From NCBI GenBank assembly GCA_023897205.1, contig JAHWDD010000002.1, positions 7,068,001 to 7,132,000 on the forward strand: a DNA stretch of 64,000 nt. The letters are read 5' to 3'. The position numbers and the translations under genes were made by a program. Below are positions 10,599 to 21,424 of the stretch, in pieces (position 1 is the first letter of the stretch; each line of letters opens with the position of its first letter). The notes under the pieces were generated by a model. The model saw only the letters and a list, made by a program, of their open reading frames with translations, was not told the origin of the DNA and made no database searches. Origin of the DNA: Exophiala sp. HKRS030. Taxonomy: Eukaryota > Ascomycota > Eurotiomycetes > Chaetothyriales > Herpotrichiellaceae.

Positions 10599-11999
10599 AT
10601 GGCCAACAACGAAACTGTAAGTTCTTGAGCTCCCCCAGGGCACGCTCAACGCTAAGGTTATCCTCAGGGTTCGCCAGTATCTCCATTGAAAGCTAATGAT
10701 GGACCTCCTGAGTCTCCTACAACAGCCCGTCCCCTGGACTTTGACAGCGATCAAGAGACAGGCACCATATCAACTCCCACGAAGACGTCCAAGCCAGAAA
10801 CTCTCCCTACTCTACCTCCCAAAGATGACCCAGCACCACCCGCGAAGCCTCCCCGACCAGTGAGTCCCAGAGAACAAGCGGAAACCACCTTGAAAGAAGC
10901 CTTTCCATCCATTGATGCCAATGTGGTGCGTGCCGTTCTTTCGGCAAGCGGAGGAAACATAGAGCCCGCTTTCAATGCCCTCCTGGGCATGTCAGACCCA
11001 GAATCACAACGAGAACCTGAACCACCTGCCCGACCTCCTCGACCCACTGTCCAGCCACTTTCTTCCACGCAGATGACTCAAATGGAGGCAGATGAACTTT
11101 ATGCACGACAATTAGCAGAGCATTATGAAGGTGCAGATAGACAGCAGAGAGGACGTCGTGAATCTGGAGGACGATACAATGAGCACCTGCAAGGCTCACG
11201 GGTTGGACGTCCAGGTGCAAGTCCGAACTCGGATGATGTTCCATGGCGGAGTTTTATTGATGGTAAGCTGTCGCTGCCGGTGACTTATCATGTTTCCAAA
11301 AGCTGACGCATATCTCGATCAGATGACCTACCTGAAATCCGCGACAATATCAAAAAAGGATTTATTGAGACTCAGACCACGGTCAACAAATGGTTGACGG
11401 CGTTCAAGAAGAAATTGGATGGAGAAGATGACGATGCCACATTTGCTGGACAATCAGAACAACCTCCGCCAATGCCCCCACGGCGCAGTGGAGATATGCG
11501 TCGAAGTGCCGACTTGCAGCGGTATGATGCAGACATGCAGCCCATTGGCGACGATTTTTCAAAATTGGAGCTTCGAGATGGTGAAGCACCACCTCGCACG
11601 TCAAGCCGACCGTTAGCCAACCCGAACCTATTTAAATCCAGCGAAAGACGTCCATCGCCAGGATCGACGCGCAAGGTATCATTTCAAGATGGGCCACCTG
11701 AGGAGATTAGAGACATGTACTCTGCTTCTCCCAAACCAGGCAACACGACCAGCACAACTACCGCTCCAGGATCAGGAGGCAAGAGTAGCAAATGGCAACC
11801 TTTGACTAGTATAGATCCCAGCCCTGTGGCTGACAATGATCCATTTAGTCTGGGGGATAGTGACGAGGAGAAGGATGCGAAACCAATCACGTTGAAAGAC
11901 GATGAAGCCCCCAAGGATGATGCCAAGGGCGAGGATGAGCAAGTCAAGAAAGCTACCGATGAGGCTATGAAGGAGAGTATAGGCGGTGAAAGTAAGTGA
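10599..11999 (+). CDS. CUE-domain ubiquitin-binding protein, Cue5-like
   Basis: A 429-residue protein in three exons: 10599-10616 (only six codons, MANNET), 10668-11262 and 11323-11999. Introns are 51 and 60 bp with GTAAG donors. A proline-rich N-terminus (KPPRP) leads to a CUE domain at about residues 74-117, with the FP (AFPSIDANVV) and LL (FNALLGM) signatures that contact ubiquitin. Further on come PPARPPRP repeats and the conserved block DDVPWRSFIDDDLPEIRDNIKKGFIETQTTVNK, split by the second intron. A charged, disordered tail follows. In yeast, Cue5 links ubiquitinated cargo to Atg8 in selective autophagy; that role is inferred here, and I did not pin down an Atg8-binding motif. The tiny first exon makes the true start easy to miss. 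Confidence 0.88.
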
Positions 12000-12698
12000 G
12001 ATACAAATCCAAGGGGAGGCATCGGGTCAATCGATCAGTTATTGAGTCATGCAAAGATTGCAAAGATTGTTCTCTACTGGATTATAGCGGTGGATCAACT
12101 CGTTGTAATGATTCCAACGAAATGTAGCTTGTGCAGAGCACCTCAGATAAGGCTTGACATTGGATTACAAGCCTCGTCTTTCCAGTGAACCGAGTATGTC
12201 GATATGCATGACTTGGACGGGGCTATTTAATATTGTTTAACTTGTTACATGCTCCGTACGTACCTAGGTATCTACCAGTATAGGTAAGGTTAGGGGTCCT
12301 TAATGGATACCTGTAAACAGTTGTGAGTGACTTTCTTGATCGGCTTGTTCGCCGTGTGAGGGGGGAAAATCGAAAACGTGGGGGGCTTTTTTTGTGTAAA
12401 TAATGAATGACATCGGTCATTTTGCCGGGCTCTACGGTAGTAGAAAAGAACATGAAATGAAACTAGATACCTAGCAAGTATTAGTACAAGAGGACGGTTC
12501 AGTAGAAGAGATGAATGGAATCTGAATATTGCCTTGGATACAGATGACAGTAAGACTGGCCAGTCATGCACAAGGTGAACTGGCTTTTTCTTTGTTTTTT
12601 TTTAATTAGTTGTGTAAGATGCATATGCAAAGTGACCCAACCGTCATCCTCGGCAACTTCGGCTCTCACTCTTCTCATCTTCATCTTCATCTTCATCT
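12000..12698. other. Convergent intergenic region
   Basis: About 700 bp between the stops of the CUE gene and the epimerase gene. It contains the palindrome TACCTAGGTA (12261-12270), T-rich runs near 12385 and 12595, and a CTTCAT hexamer repeat at its end. No gene seen. Confidence 0.5.
12261..12270. repeat. TACCTAGGTA palindrome, copy 1
   Basis: Perfect 10-bp palindrome in noncoding DNA, next to a TGCTCCGTA word at 12250-12258. Other copies are at 41834-41843 and 58953-58962. Confidence 0.7.
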
Positions 12699-12703
12699 TC
12701 ATT
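12678..12703. repeat. CTTCAT hexamer repeat
   Basis: About four copies of CTTCAT/ATGAAG abut the stop codon of the epimerase gene on its 3' side. Out of frame it would encode a Met-Lys repeat, which explains a spurious minus-strand open frame here. Confidence 0.8.
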
Positions 12704-13673
12704 CTGATTCCCACTTTTCCTGTTCGGCCATGAAATTCATGTACTCCTTGACCGCATCCTCGAAACCGGTGGGTTGTCTGAACCCGAGACTCAGGGCCAG
12801 GGTGTTGTCGTAGTTGTAGGCCCAAGAGTACAGGATTCGAGCCTGAAACTCGTCGTGTTCTTCACGGACGTACCGCAGTTTGTCCTTGCCGGCGACCTTG
12901 GCCAGGGCGTCCAACATTTGTTGGATCGTCACGCAGATGCCCGGCGCGTTGACGACGCGCTTGTGTCTGGGGAGCGCGCCGCCGTCGAGGGTCAAGGCGT
13001 GGACCAGGTTGGAGATGAGGGTGTTTGGTGAACAGACGTTGCTGGGGAAGTTCCTGTCCTCGACCGGCACGACACATTCCTTCCCGGCCAGGGGTTCCCG
13101 GATGATGCCCGAGATGAAGGCGCTCGCCGCCGGTGCGGGTTTCCCCGGCCTCACCGAGATGGTGGGGAATCGCAGCGTGACGGCGTCGATGAACCCCTTG
13201 CGGTTCATGTCGTTGATCAAGGTCTCGCACATGAGCTTGGCCGCTCCGTACGACCCTTCCGGGGTCGGCAGGACCGACTCGGTGATGACGTCCGGCAAAG
13301 GTCGACCGTAGACCGCCTGGCTCGACGCGTAGATGACCCTCAACCCCGGCCGGACGTGACGGATCGTCTCGAGCAACAACCTCGTGCTTTCCAGGTTGAC
13401 ATTCATCCCGAGGTCGTAGTTCGCCTCGCTCCCCGAGGACATGATCCCGTGGAAGATGTAGACGGCGTCGAGGTCGGGGGTGATGACGCTGGCCCCGCGG
13501 TCCTTCAACAGGTCCGCCTTGACGCACGTGGCGTTTCGAGGGTTTTTGGATCCTTTCGGGACGGGGACGTCGACGATGTCGGTCAGGACGACCTTGTGGT
13601 CAGGGTTGGACAAAAGTTCTCGCGCCAGGAATTGTCCCAAAAACCCTCCGGCGCCGGTGATGAGAATCTTCAT
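12699..13673 (-). CDS. NAD-dependent epimerase/dehydratase, DenD-like (short-chain dehydrogenase superfamily)
   Basis: An intronless 324-residue extended short-chain dehydrogenase. The N-terminus MKILITGAGGFLGQFLARELL carries the GxxGxxG dinucleotide-binding motif (residues 7-13), followed by VLTDI with the acidic residue that usually selects NAD. The catalytic set is SS at 117-118 and YGAAK with Tyr142 and Lys146. The overall pattern (KADLLKDR, IFHGIMSSGSEANYDLGMNVN, RFPTISVRPGKPAPAAS) matches the D-erythronate dehydrogenase/DenD-like group, which oxidises four-carbon sugar acids in bacteria. The fungal substrate is not known to me, and no kinase or isomerase partner of a tetronate pathway lies nearby. 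Coding sequence is notably GC-rich compared with its flanks. A long GT microsatellite starts about 35 bp upstream of the ATG. Confidence 0.85.
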   Translation of the reverse strand: MKILITGAGGFLGQFLARELLSNPDHKVVLTDIVDVPVPKGSKNPRNATCVKADLLKDRGASVITPDLDAVYIFHGIMSSGSEANYDLGMNVNLESTRLLLETIRHVRPGLRVIYASSQAVYGRPLPDVITESVLPTPEGSYGAAKLMCETLINDMNRKGFIDAVTLRFPTISVRPGKPAPAASAFISGIIREPLAGKECVVPVEDRNFPSNVCSPNTLISNLVHALTLDGGALPRHKRVVNAPGICVTIQQMLDALAKVAGKDKLRYVREEHDEFQARILYSWAYNYDNTLALSLGFRQPTGFEDAVKEYMNFMAEQEKWESE

Positions 13674-13703
13674 TTTGGGAATGTAGGTGTGTGATTGCGG
13701 GAT

Positions 13704-13708
<5 letters not shown>

Positions 13709-13751
<43 letters not shown>
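13709..13751. repeat. (TG)n microsatellite
   Basis: About 21 uninterrupted TG units, 36 bp upstream of the epimerase start codon and therefore inside its promoter or 5' UTR. Length variation there could affect expression (inference). Confidence 0.95.
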
Positions 13752-13754
<3 letters not shown>

Positions 13755-14041
13755 GTGTGATGAGCAGGTCGAGTAAATGGAGGTTTAGTATGTTGTTTCT
13801 TTTTTATTTTAAAGGCTTCGTTCCAAGTTCTACCGGATTTCCTACCGTCTCAACCAATTCATAGTTCTTGTAAAGTTCAAATACGAAGTACAAACTCCCC
13901 TCAGTCGAGATGTTGGCGTCCCTCCACTTGGAGAATTGAAAATGGCATCGGAAGACATCGGTGGTTACTCCGCACGTCGGCTATTGAATTACTTTATGGA
14001 GTACTGAGGTAGGTCACCTTAACTCGGGTAAAGGAGGGTTA

Positions 14042-14055
14042 CTACTGTACAGTAG
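14042..14055. repeat. Perfect 14-bp palindrome CTACTGTACAGTAG
   Basis: A fully self-complementary 14-mer in noncoding DNA. TACTGTA/TACAGTA half-words recur in several other noncoding regions, for example near 17367, 18826, 19057 and 37454. Confidence 0.8.
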
Positions 14056-14435
14056 GTTGGCGAACATTGAACAAGTCGCGTCGTGGAGTGTGCAAAACAT
14101 TGAATATCTTCACTCATCCTTCTCCGTATAATGACTGTGCTGTGCTGTACCTGAGGCAATTACTGTACTTTGTAAACCGTCACCAGTGCGACAAACATTT
14201 CAAAACTCTTTCCATTCCGTATATGCAAAAAGAACGCCTGCACCTTGGTATATATCCTCGTTCTAGAACCTCAATACGATGCTGGGGTATAAGTTTTATT
14301 CCTTCTTTTTGGGGCCTTTCAGGGTCTCTCGTGACCACACTTACTTCCCATACGCATACATACGTACCATACATACCATCCATCCAACATTAACTGCGTA
14401 CCCAAAGCGATCTTCCACTTCATCCAAGAGTCGTG

Positions 14436-16374
14436 TCACGATCCATACCCGATCCCACTGCCTTGACCAGGTATACGGGCAGGTCGGCTCGCACTGTTTC
14501 CCCCCATCCTGGGTAGTTGTAGCGTATCGTCACTACTACTGCTGTGTCCTCCTCCCGTGTGGACACTCCTGCTGCTGTTCGTCATGATGGTATTCCAAGG
14601 CCGCCTGCCCTCTTCCTCCTCCTCTCCATAAATCGACTCGGCGTCGGATCCAGCGGGAGATTCCAACGATGACCCCGTCCCTAGACCATCATGTTCGTCT
14701 TCAAATTGTCGAGGGTTGATGATCGACGTCCGTTTTCGACCGACGGGGCTTATACTGGCGGAGGCGGCGGCGGCGGCCTGTTGCTGAGCCCTCATCCTAG
14801 CAGCCTTGACACTGCCACCCCGTGCCATCCTTCTGTCTTGTTCTTCATCGCCTGACGACGGAGGATGCACGACCAGTCCGACATGATGAGGAGGCGGTGA
14901 CCGGTATCCTTCTGCTGTTCTGGACATTCCAGGGTTCGGCAAAGCAGTGCGACTGTTGTTGTAGTTGTTTTCGCCGCGTCCGAATGATTCCATGGGCCAG
15001 TTCACATTGGGCCCCGGAGAGTTGGAGGAAAGACTTCGATCACGGTCCGATACGAACGGGTTCATCGGCGTGTTGGACCCTGAGCCTCCCCCTCCTCCTC
15101 CTCCTTCGCTGCGTTTATAGACCTGCATGGGGATCATCTTTTTGCCGTCACGGCTGGCTCTCAACTCAAAATGTTTCGTGTCTTCATGTTCAATGTCGTG
15201 CAAGAACCCTCTTTCTCTCGCGGGAGTGTCTACTTCTTCTTCCCCTCCTCCTCCATAGGCAACACCGATCCTCTCCACATCGACGGCGACGTCCACGCTG
15301 ATTTGACCTTTTGTCTCCGAGGCCCAGGTTCCCTTGTTGCTTCGGCCGTAGTAATCCATTCGTTTACGAGAGTTCCGCGCGATGCTGTTGATGGAGTCCA
15401 TGAAGAACCGGCGGAAAAAGGGCTTGAGGCCGGGGGCACTCGCCGCGAAAAGGGCCAGGTAGAGTTCGATCACACCCCAGATCCAGGTCACGTACAGCTC
15501 CCACGTGAAGTCATAGTCCACGTTGAGCAGGTTGTACAGAAGCACCGTCCGGATGGTCCCTGCGGCGACGGCCATGAACCCGAACGCGAACAAGACGTAC
15601 AATGCAATCTTCTGTCTCGAAGGAAGGTCGAGATTGTACACCAACACCATGGGAAGTAAGGTGCTGTAGAGGTCCCCGAGCACACTCAACGCAGAAGATG
15701 CCGGCAGCGTGCTGCCCTCGGAGACGCAGTGGTATTTGTGCGTCGCGGCCCACACGGGGTTGAAGCTCTTCCAGTACGCGTGGAGAGGGTGGCAGAGCAG
15801 GAGGAGGGCGAGGCCAAAGGCCAAAAAGTACAGGATGTTGTAGACGATGCCGATCCAGGTCGCGATCAGGAAGGCCTTGCTGAACTTGACGCTGAGTCGG
15901 CGGTAGAACAAGAGGACGCTGACCTTGATCAGGCTGATGGCCACGATGTAGCACCACAGGCTGATCCAGATGTTGAGTCGCGACCCGACAAAGGTGTCGA
16001 CCTCGATGTCCCAGACGTGTCGACCGGTGTGGTAGACTTTGTTGCTGACGATGACCAAGACGCACAGTGTGATGATGACACACAGGGCCAAAACCACGAG
16101 GAGGTCGTCCAGGCCCGGTGCTTTTGTGATGAAGAGTCGAGAGTAGACTCGTGCCGCGACAATGACGAGACCGATGACGGAGAATATGATGCATATGTAT
16201 TCCAGAGCAGGCCCCCTGGTGGCGGGATCAACATAGTTCGGTTTGGGCCATGTCGCAATGACCGACGGAGGGGCTGAAAGACCAGTCAGTATATAGAACA
16301 GTGATGAGGAAGAAGAATGATTTCAGGTGTACCCCGTAGATTAGGTGGCACTCACGATGTAAAGTATCGACCAT
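14436..16374 (-). CDS. Fungal rhodopsin-like seven-helix membrane protein (PF20684 type)
   Basis: A 618-residue protein in two exons, 16374-16356 (19 nt, MVDTLH) and 16273-14436, with an 82 bp intron (GTGAGT...TTTCAG). The first 280 or so residues hold seven hydrophobic helices. The family pattern is clear: PALEYICIIFSVIGLVIV, then LDDLLVVLALCV, YYRRLS-like FYRRLSVKFSK, a conserved CHP loop, and DLYSTLLPMVLVYNLDLPSRQKIAL. The long tail of about 330 residues is cytosolic-looking and disordered, with Gly runs, a poly-Ala/Gln patch (RAQQQAAAAASAS) and acidic clusters. Related proteins with a CFEM domain act as candidate receptors in plant pathogens; this one has no CFEM domain. Ligand and signalling partner are unknown. 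Confidence 0.87.
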
Positions 16375-17185
16375 CTTGGTTCGTGTATATATGTATAAGT
16401 TGTGGCCGCGCAGATATGATCAAATGTGTCTCGTGACGAGGTGCCAGCCCTCGAAAAAAACCATGTGCATGTACTTCTCAAAATTGCATAGTTGAACGAA
16501 GGAAACATGCGCCGCGTATGGTTGCTTGAGCCGACAGCGCTGTGTTCACTGCTTCATAGTCCTACTGGCATGCCGAGCGCGCCGTGGAGCAAACAACCAA
16601 AAAAAAGGCTTGTATTGTAGTAGCCCCCAAAGTTCAAGTTCGTGTACGCGGAGTATAACAAGCTTTGATAAAGTTCGTGTACAGTACGGACATAGAGAGA
16701 GAAGAGGTATAGTAAAGAGACCAGTCACAGAGAGAGGGAGAATAATGGGGGCGAACGCCACGACGACGACGACGGGGCTGGCTTCGAAGATATCTTTCTA
16801 GACTTGAAATCAGACCATGGGAAGCCTCAAAGCAAGCAAAAGCAAAAGGCAAGGGTGGGTTGAGAGAGATGACCATGTCCAGGAACCGTCCATCTAGGAC
16901 TACACGAATTGCCCTTGTCTCCTGCAATAAGGCGATCCTTCTGAAGAGAAAATGATGCCGACCGCCCGTTTTTGCTACCTAGTTAGACAAGTACACTATG
17001 AGGTGACTTGAAGGGAGCGGAGCCTTTGGTTTGGTGTGTTGTTGATGTTGAGTGGTTCTATTTTCCCGGCTTTGAGGGTTCAGGGGCTTCATGGTCCACC
17101 ATAAGCAAAAGACTCCCACTAACTACTCGGAGAGAGAAGACGCGCAGCCACGAGAGGATCCATTCCATGGATTGCAGAAATTTGT

Positions 17186-17300
17186 TACTCCGTACTCCGT
17201 AAAAGTCGCTGTTGTTCCTGGGACCTGCAGGGCATCGACACACACCGGCAAAATCATGACTGGTTGAATTGACGAAGCTAAGCTAGGGTCGCGGGGAAAC

Positions 17301-17335
<35 letters not shown>

Positions 17336-19080
17336 GGGGGGCTAGAGAGCTGGTCATCGAGACATTTTACAGTAGTTAGTGTGTCTATACAGTAACTCAT
17401 CTAGTAAAGCTCTGCCCTGATCTACAGATCGTCCCGACTTTGATGAAAGGGAGGAGGTTGGAAAGTGATCGTAGAGGCCTCTATGTGTCGCGTGCGTGCG
17501 TGTGTGTCTAAGGAGGTACTCGTATGAATACTCCGTACTGTATGCCTTGAACTCCCACAACCTCCTGTCACACCGTAAACTTCATAAGAGAAAGGCCCTG
17601 CGAAGCTGTAAGAATCCTGTCATCTTCTGTGAGGGTGGCCTTCTCCTTGTTCTGGTTGGTACTCCGTAGTTGAGGTGCATATAGACAGCTACACCGAACA
17701 GTACGGATATGTCCCAGGCCCTTCCGGCATTTTTGTTGTACAGGTAGCCCACCTTTTTTGTACAATCCGAGTAAGAGGTTGGAATTGGCCACCCACGGTC
17801 CCGGAAAAAACGTGCTCGAACGAGTTATCGGAACGGTGTACACTACAATGCATTGCGTGGGCATGGCGATCCTGGTAACTTGTCGTACCCTTGTGTTCGT
17901 CCACTGGGCTAAACCGGGGAGGGTTGGGAAGAAGATTCCCATTCCCTTCTTCCAACTCCATTTGTTCTACGACGAACAGGGGAGATCGAGCCATCGACAT
18001 CGAAAGTGAAGGGGGGTGGGATGTGTGTGATAACGGCTTTGCGGATCTCCTTCAGACAGGGTTTACAGTTCAGTTCATCGTCCTCACCAGTGACTAGAAG
18101 ACTTTTTGGTCCAGGGTTAATCACCTTATGACCCCAGTAAAGATCGTTGAAACTAGGCGCAATTCGGGCATTGCGGGAACGGGCCCTCACGAAGAAACGA
18201 CGGCAGCTAAAATATAACCGTTCACTACGAACAAGTGCTCGCACTGTACCAGGGTTGGCTGGTTGTTGGGTGAGGCCCTAGTCAGCCAGCCTGATGAACC
18301 CTGGAAAGTAAGCCTTGGGCCCCCTATAGAGTACCCATTATACGCCCAGCTCCGCGCCCGAAAGAGATCGTTGGAAGACACCCACAACTGACGAGTTACG
18401 GAGTACCCAAGATAAAAGGATCATCAACCTCTTCATCCAAAGTGCTGATCACTCGCCTAGGGGGCGGGGAGCTCCTAAACTCTCACCTTTTATTAATTGC
18501 TCACTCCAACACCCGGCTTGGTTCCTTGGAAGGATCAATTCTGAAACAGACGATGCTTGCTTCTAAGCCCTTTCAGCGTAGGAATTGGCAATCTTTTCTA
18601 CCGAGTACATACTCCGTAACACCCACGGCAGTTGACTTTTGTGTGAATGGTACTCGGCAACGGAGAACGGATGGGATGTCGAAGCATGGGTCCTGATACT
18701 CGCTTTAAGCCTCCTCGTTACGAGCAAAACACGAGTGATTGCGCCACGCATGCAACAAGCAACAAACTAATTCTAGCGCCGCCCAATTGCACAAGGGACT
18801 TTTACTGTATCTTACCGACGGGGAGTACAGTAACTGGGTACGGAGTAGTTAGGGAGGTTCAGTTCAACAAGTCGATATTTGTCCAAGGGCCACCCTGGGC
18901 TAGTGGAAATGGGCATAGAACGGGGTACGAGTACGAGTACATAGGGAGATGAGAAACACTCTGACAAGGACCCAAGTCCCACGCCAACAACAACCCACTC
19001 GAGGTAGCCAAAAACTGAACCGCATTATTCACATTGTTGAGGGATAGTTTGTTGGACCTACTGTAAGATAATACGGAGTA
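17186..19080. repeat. Cluster of eight TACTCCGTA words
   Basis: Exact copies of TACTCCGTA start at 17186, 17193, 17529, 17660 and 18610. Reverse-complement copies (TACGGAGTA) start at 18397, 18839 and 19072. The first two overlap to give TACTCCGTACTCCGTA. Spacing is irregular and both orientations occur, so this is not a simple tandem array. Confidence 0.85.
17301..17341. repeat. Compound (GT)n(GA)n(G)n microsatellite
   Basis: Ten GT units are followed by about six GA units and a run of nine G, all within noncoding DNA. Confidence 0.95.
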
Positions 19081-19215
19081 CATTTTGCATACTACTCAAA
19101 AGCATACACGGGCATTCGTCTCCAAGCTTTTTTTTTGATATCATTACTTCATGCACACGCCTGGATTCCCCCCCACTCGCTCCGATTTCGCCCTTGCTAC
19201 ATAACACTCACTGGC

Positions 19216-21082
19216 TTACAACTTCGCAACGGGTTGTGATGAGCCCACGGTGGTGATCTCATTGTAGAGCAGGCTGAAAAAAAACATGTTAGCAAATAGC
19301 GACAACACTTGAGAAGCTAGGAACGGGAGCATACCTTGTCAAGAAATCTGCATAATCCTCACCAGTCACCTGGCCTTCGAAATACCGGGCGGCAAGTTGG
19401 AACTTGTTACCCTTTGGTGCCTTGGATGCCAACTCGTTGGCCTGTTCCTTGAGCAATTGGAGCGCATAAGCCTTGTCGACAGTCTTGCCATCGGCGGTCT
19501 TGACGCCGTGCTTGACCCATTGCCACAGTTGCGATCGCGACACTTCGGCAGTCGCAGCATCTTCCATGAGGTAGTTGATGGGCACACAGCCGACGCCACG
19601 GAGCCAGCCTTCCATGTAGCCCAAGCCGATGTTGAGATTCTTTCGGATGCCGTCCTCGGTCACAGAGCCGGGCATGTTGGTGTTGAGCAGATCGTTCTTG
19701 GTGACGTACACGTCCTCGCGGCGTTTGAACATTTGGTTGGGGGTTGGCATGTGCTTGTTGAAGACTTCAGCGGCGATGGCCGCAAGCGCTGGATGTGCCA
19801 CCCAGGTGCCGTCGTGGCCAGCGCGGACCTCGCGGAGTTTGTCTTGTCTGACCTTATCCATGGCCTTGTCGTTGGCCTCCGGGTTGTCCTTGATGGGGAT
19901 TTGAGCTGCCATGCCACCCATGGCATGGACGCCACGACGGTGGCAGGTCTTGATCAGAAGTCGAACGTACGAGTCCATGAAGGGTACGGTCATGGTGACA
20001 TCGTCTCGGTTCGGCAGCACAAACTGAGGGTTTTGGCGGAACTTCTTGATGAAGGAAAAGATGTAATCCCAACGGCCACAGTTGAGACCGGCCGAATGGT
20101 CACGGAGCTCATAGATGATTTCATCCATCTCAAATGCGGCCAAAATGGTCTCGATGAGGACGGTACCACGGATGGTGCCTCGTCTCATGCCAATATAGTC
20201 TTGCGACAGGTTGAAGACATCGTTCCAGAGCCTGGCTTCGAGGTGCGACTCCATCTTGGGCAAATAGAAATAAGGACCAGTGCCTCTGTTGACAAGCTCA
20301 AAGGCGTTGTGGAAGAAGTACAGACCAAAGTCGAAGAGAGACCCAGACATGGGTTCGCCGTCGACGGTGAAGTGCTTTTCTTCGAGATGCCATCCTCGAG
20401 GTCGGGCAATCAAGGTAGGTAGTACTCGGTCAGTGCGGAGCTTGTACTCCTTTTCTCCTTGCTTGAAATCTACTTGTTTCCGGATGGCGCTGCAATGGTG
20501 TCAGTACATGCTAAAGTAGGAGGGCAACGCTCAGACTTACTCGTATAGGTTCACTTGACCGGATACTTGGTTGTCCCAGGTAGGCGCTTGGGCGTCCTCG
20601 AAATCGGCCATATACGTCCTTGGTGGAGGTCAGAGACATCCCGGAACATTCAAAGAACGCAAACATACCAAACGTTACTGTTCAGCGCATTGACAACCAT
20701 CTTACGGTCTGTTGGGCCCTGTTACAGATCTTTAGCATCTCCGCAGATTGAAAGACACGGCAGGACCCAGCTGTGGGATATCGGTGCAACCTACTGTAAT
20801 TTCGAGTCTTCGGTCAACCAAGCCGGGAGCGGGAGGTGCTCCCTTCCAGCTGTCCGAATCTCTGATATGCTTGGTTTCTGGGAGGAAATCTGGCAGTACT
20901 CCACGGTCGAGTTCCTGCTGACGGACCTCTCTTCTCTTGAGCAACTCTTTTCTCGTCGAATTGAATGTGCGATGGAGAAGGGCGAGGAAAGCGGTTGCTT
21001 CGGGGGTAAGGATCTTCCGGTAGGAGTCTTTGATGGGTGCGTTGATGGCAACGCCATCGTTGATGGTTTCGATGGAAGCCAT
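19216..21082 (-). CDS. Malate synthase, peroxisomal (glyoxylate cycle)
   Basis: This enzyme condenses glyoxylate with acetyl-CoA to make malate, letting fungi grow on acetate and fatty acids. Five exons give 542 residues: 21082-20795, 20718-20669, 20618-20541, 20489-19335 and 19273-19216. Joining them restores landmarks such as [40 protein letters not shown] and [20 protein letters not shown]. The latter holds the catalytic Arg and the metal-binding Glu. The loop [19 protein letters not shown] carries the metal-binding and catalytic acids near the end. The last exon encodes only [18 protein letters not shown] and supplies the peroxisomal PTS1 tripeptide AKL. A CCTCGG hexamer, the core of the FarA/FarB fatty-acid response element in Aspergillus, lies about 340 bp upstream. 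It diverges from the P5B ATPase gene. Confidence 0.96.
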
Positions 21083-21418
21083 ATTTTCGACTTTTGATGG
21101 GTATAGGATGGGAATGAAGATTTCTAGAGATCAGGAATCGTGGAGGGATATCCAGAAAATGAGAAAGGACTGAAATGTAGAACAGCAGCGAGGAGGCTCG
21201 GAGAAGAGGAGGTATGATATAATATGGCAAGAGACGTCAGAACATGCAGCACATGTCGCCCTCAACCGCGGTCTCAAGACCGGCGGCCTTCTCAGGTCCA
21301 GGGGCGATGGATCCAATCACAGAGCCTGGAGCCAGGAAATGGAGTCGAGATGGCCGGAGAGGAGGATGGCTAGTGTTTTGCGGAGAATTACTCTAGTTGG
21401 CATCATGACTGGTCATTG

Positions 21419-21424
21419 CCGAGG
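21419..21424 (-). promoter_or_regulatory. Candidate fatty-acid response element CCTCGG
   Basis: In Aspergillus, FarA and FarB bind CCTCGG to induce beta-oxidation and glyoxylate-cycle genes. A copy in the correct region for malate synthase fits that regulation, but a 6-mer is expected about once per 2 kb by chance. Confidence 0.3.

Larger units (their letters stand above)
13674..14435. other. Intergenic region upstream of the epimerase gene
   Basis: 762 bp containing the (TG)21 microsatellite (13709-13751), a 14-bp perfect palindrome (14042-14055) and AT-rich sequence. Open frames here have no recognisable content. Confidence 0.5.
16375..19215. other. 2.8 kb gene-free region rich in TACTCCGTA words
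   Basis: This is the largest gap in the window. No open frame shows recognisable protein content, and none has good intron signals. It contains a compound GT/GA/G microsatellite (17301-17341), eight exact TACTCCGTA/TACGGAGTA copies between 17186 and 19080, three TACTCGTA-type copies (17517, 18926, 18932) and an imperfect hairpin at 18249-18304. It should include the upstream region of the rhodopsin-like gene and the 3' flank of malate synthase. Confidence 0.6.

Noticed and set aside
15511..16277. Open frames on both strands over the rhodopsin-like gene (182 and 227 codons)
   Set aside because: Shadows of the real minus-strand frame; composition is biased to His, Arg and Asp with no membrane helices.
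19397..20422. 341-codon open frame on the plus strand
   Set aside because: It is antisense to malate synthase exon 4, has no domain, and follows from the codon bias of the real gene.
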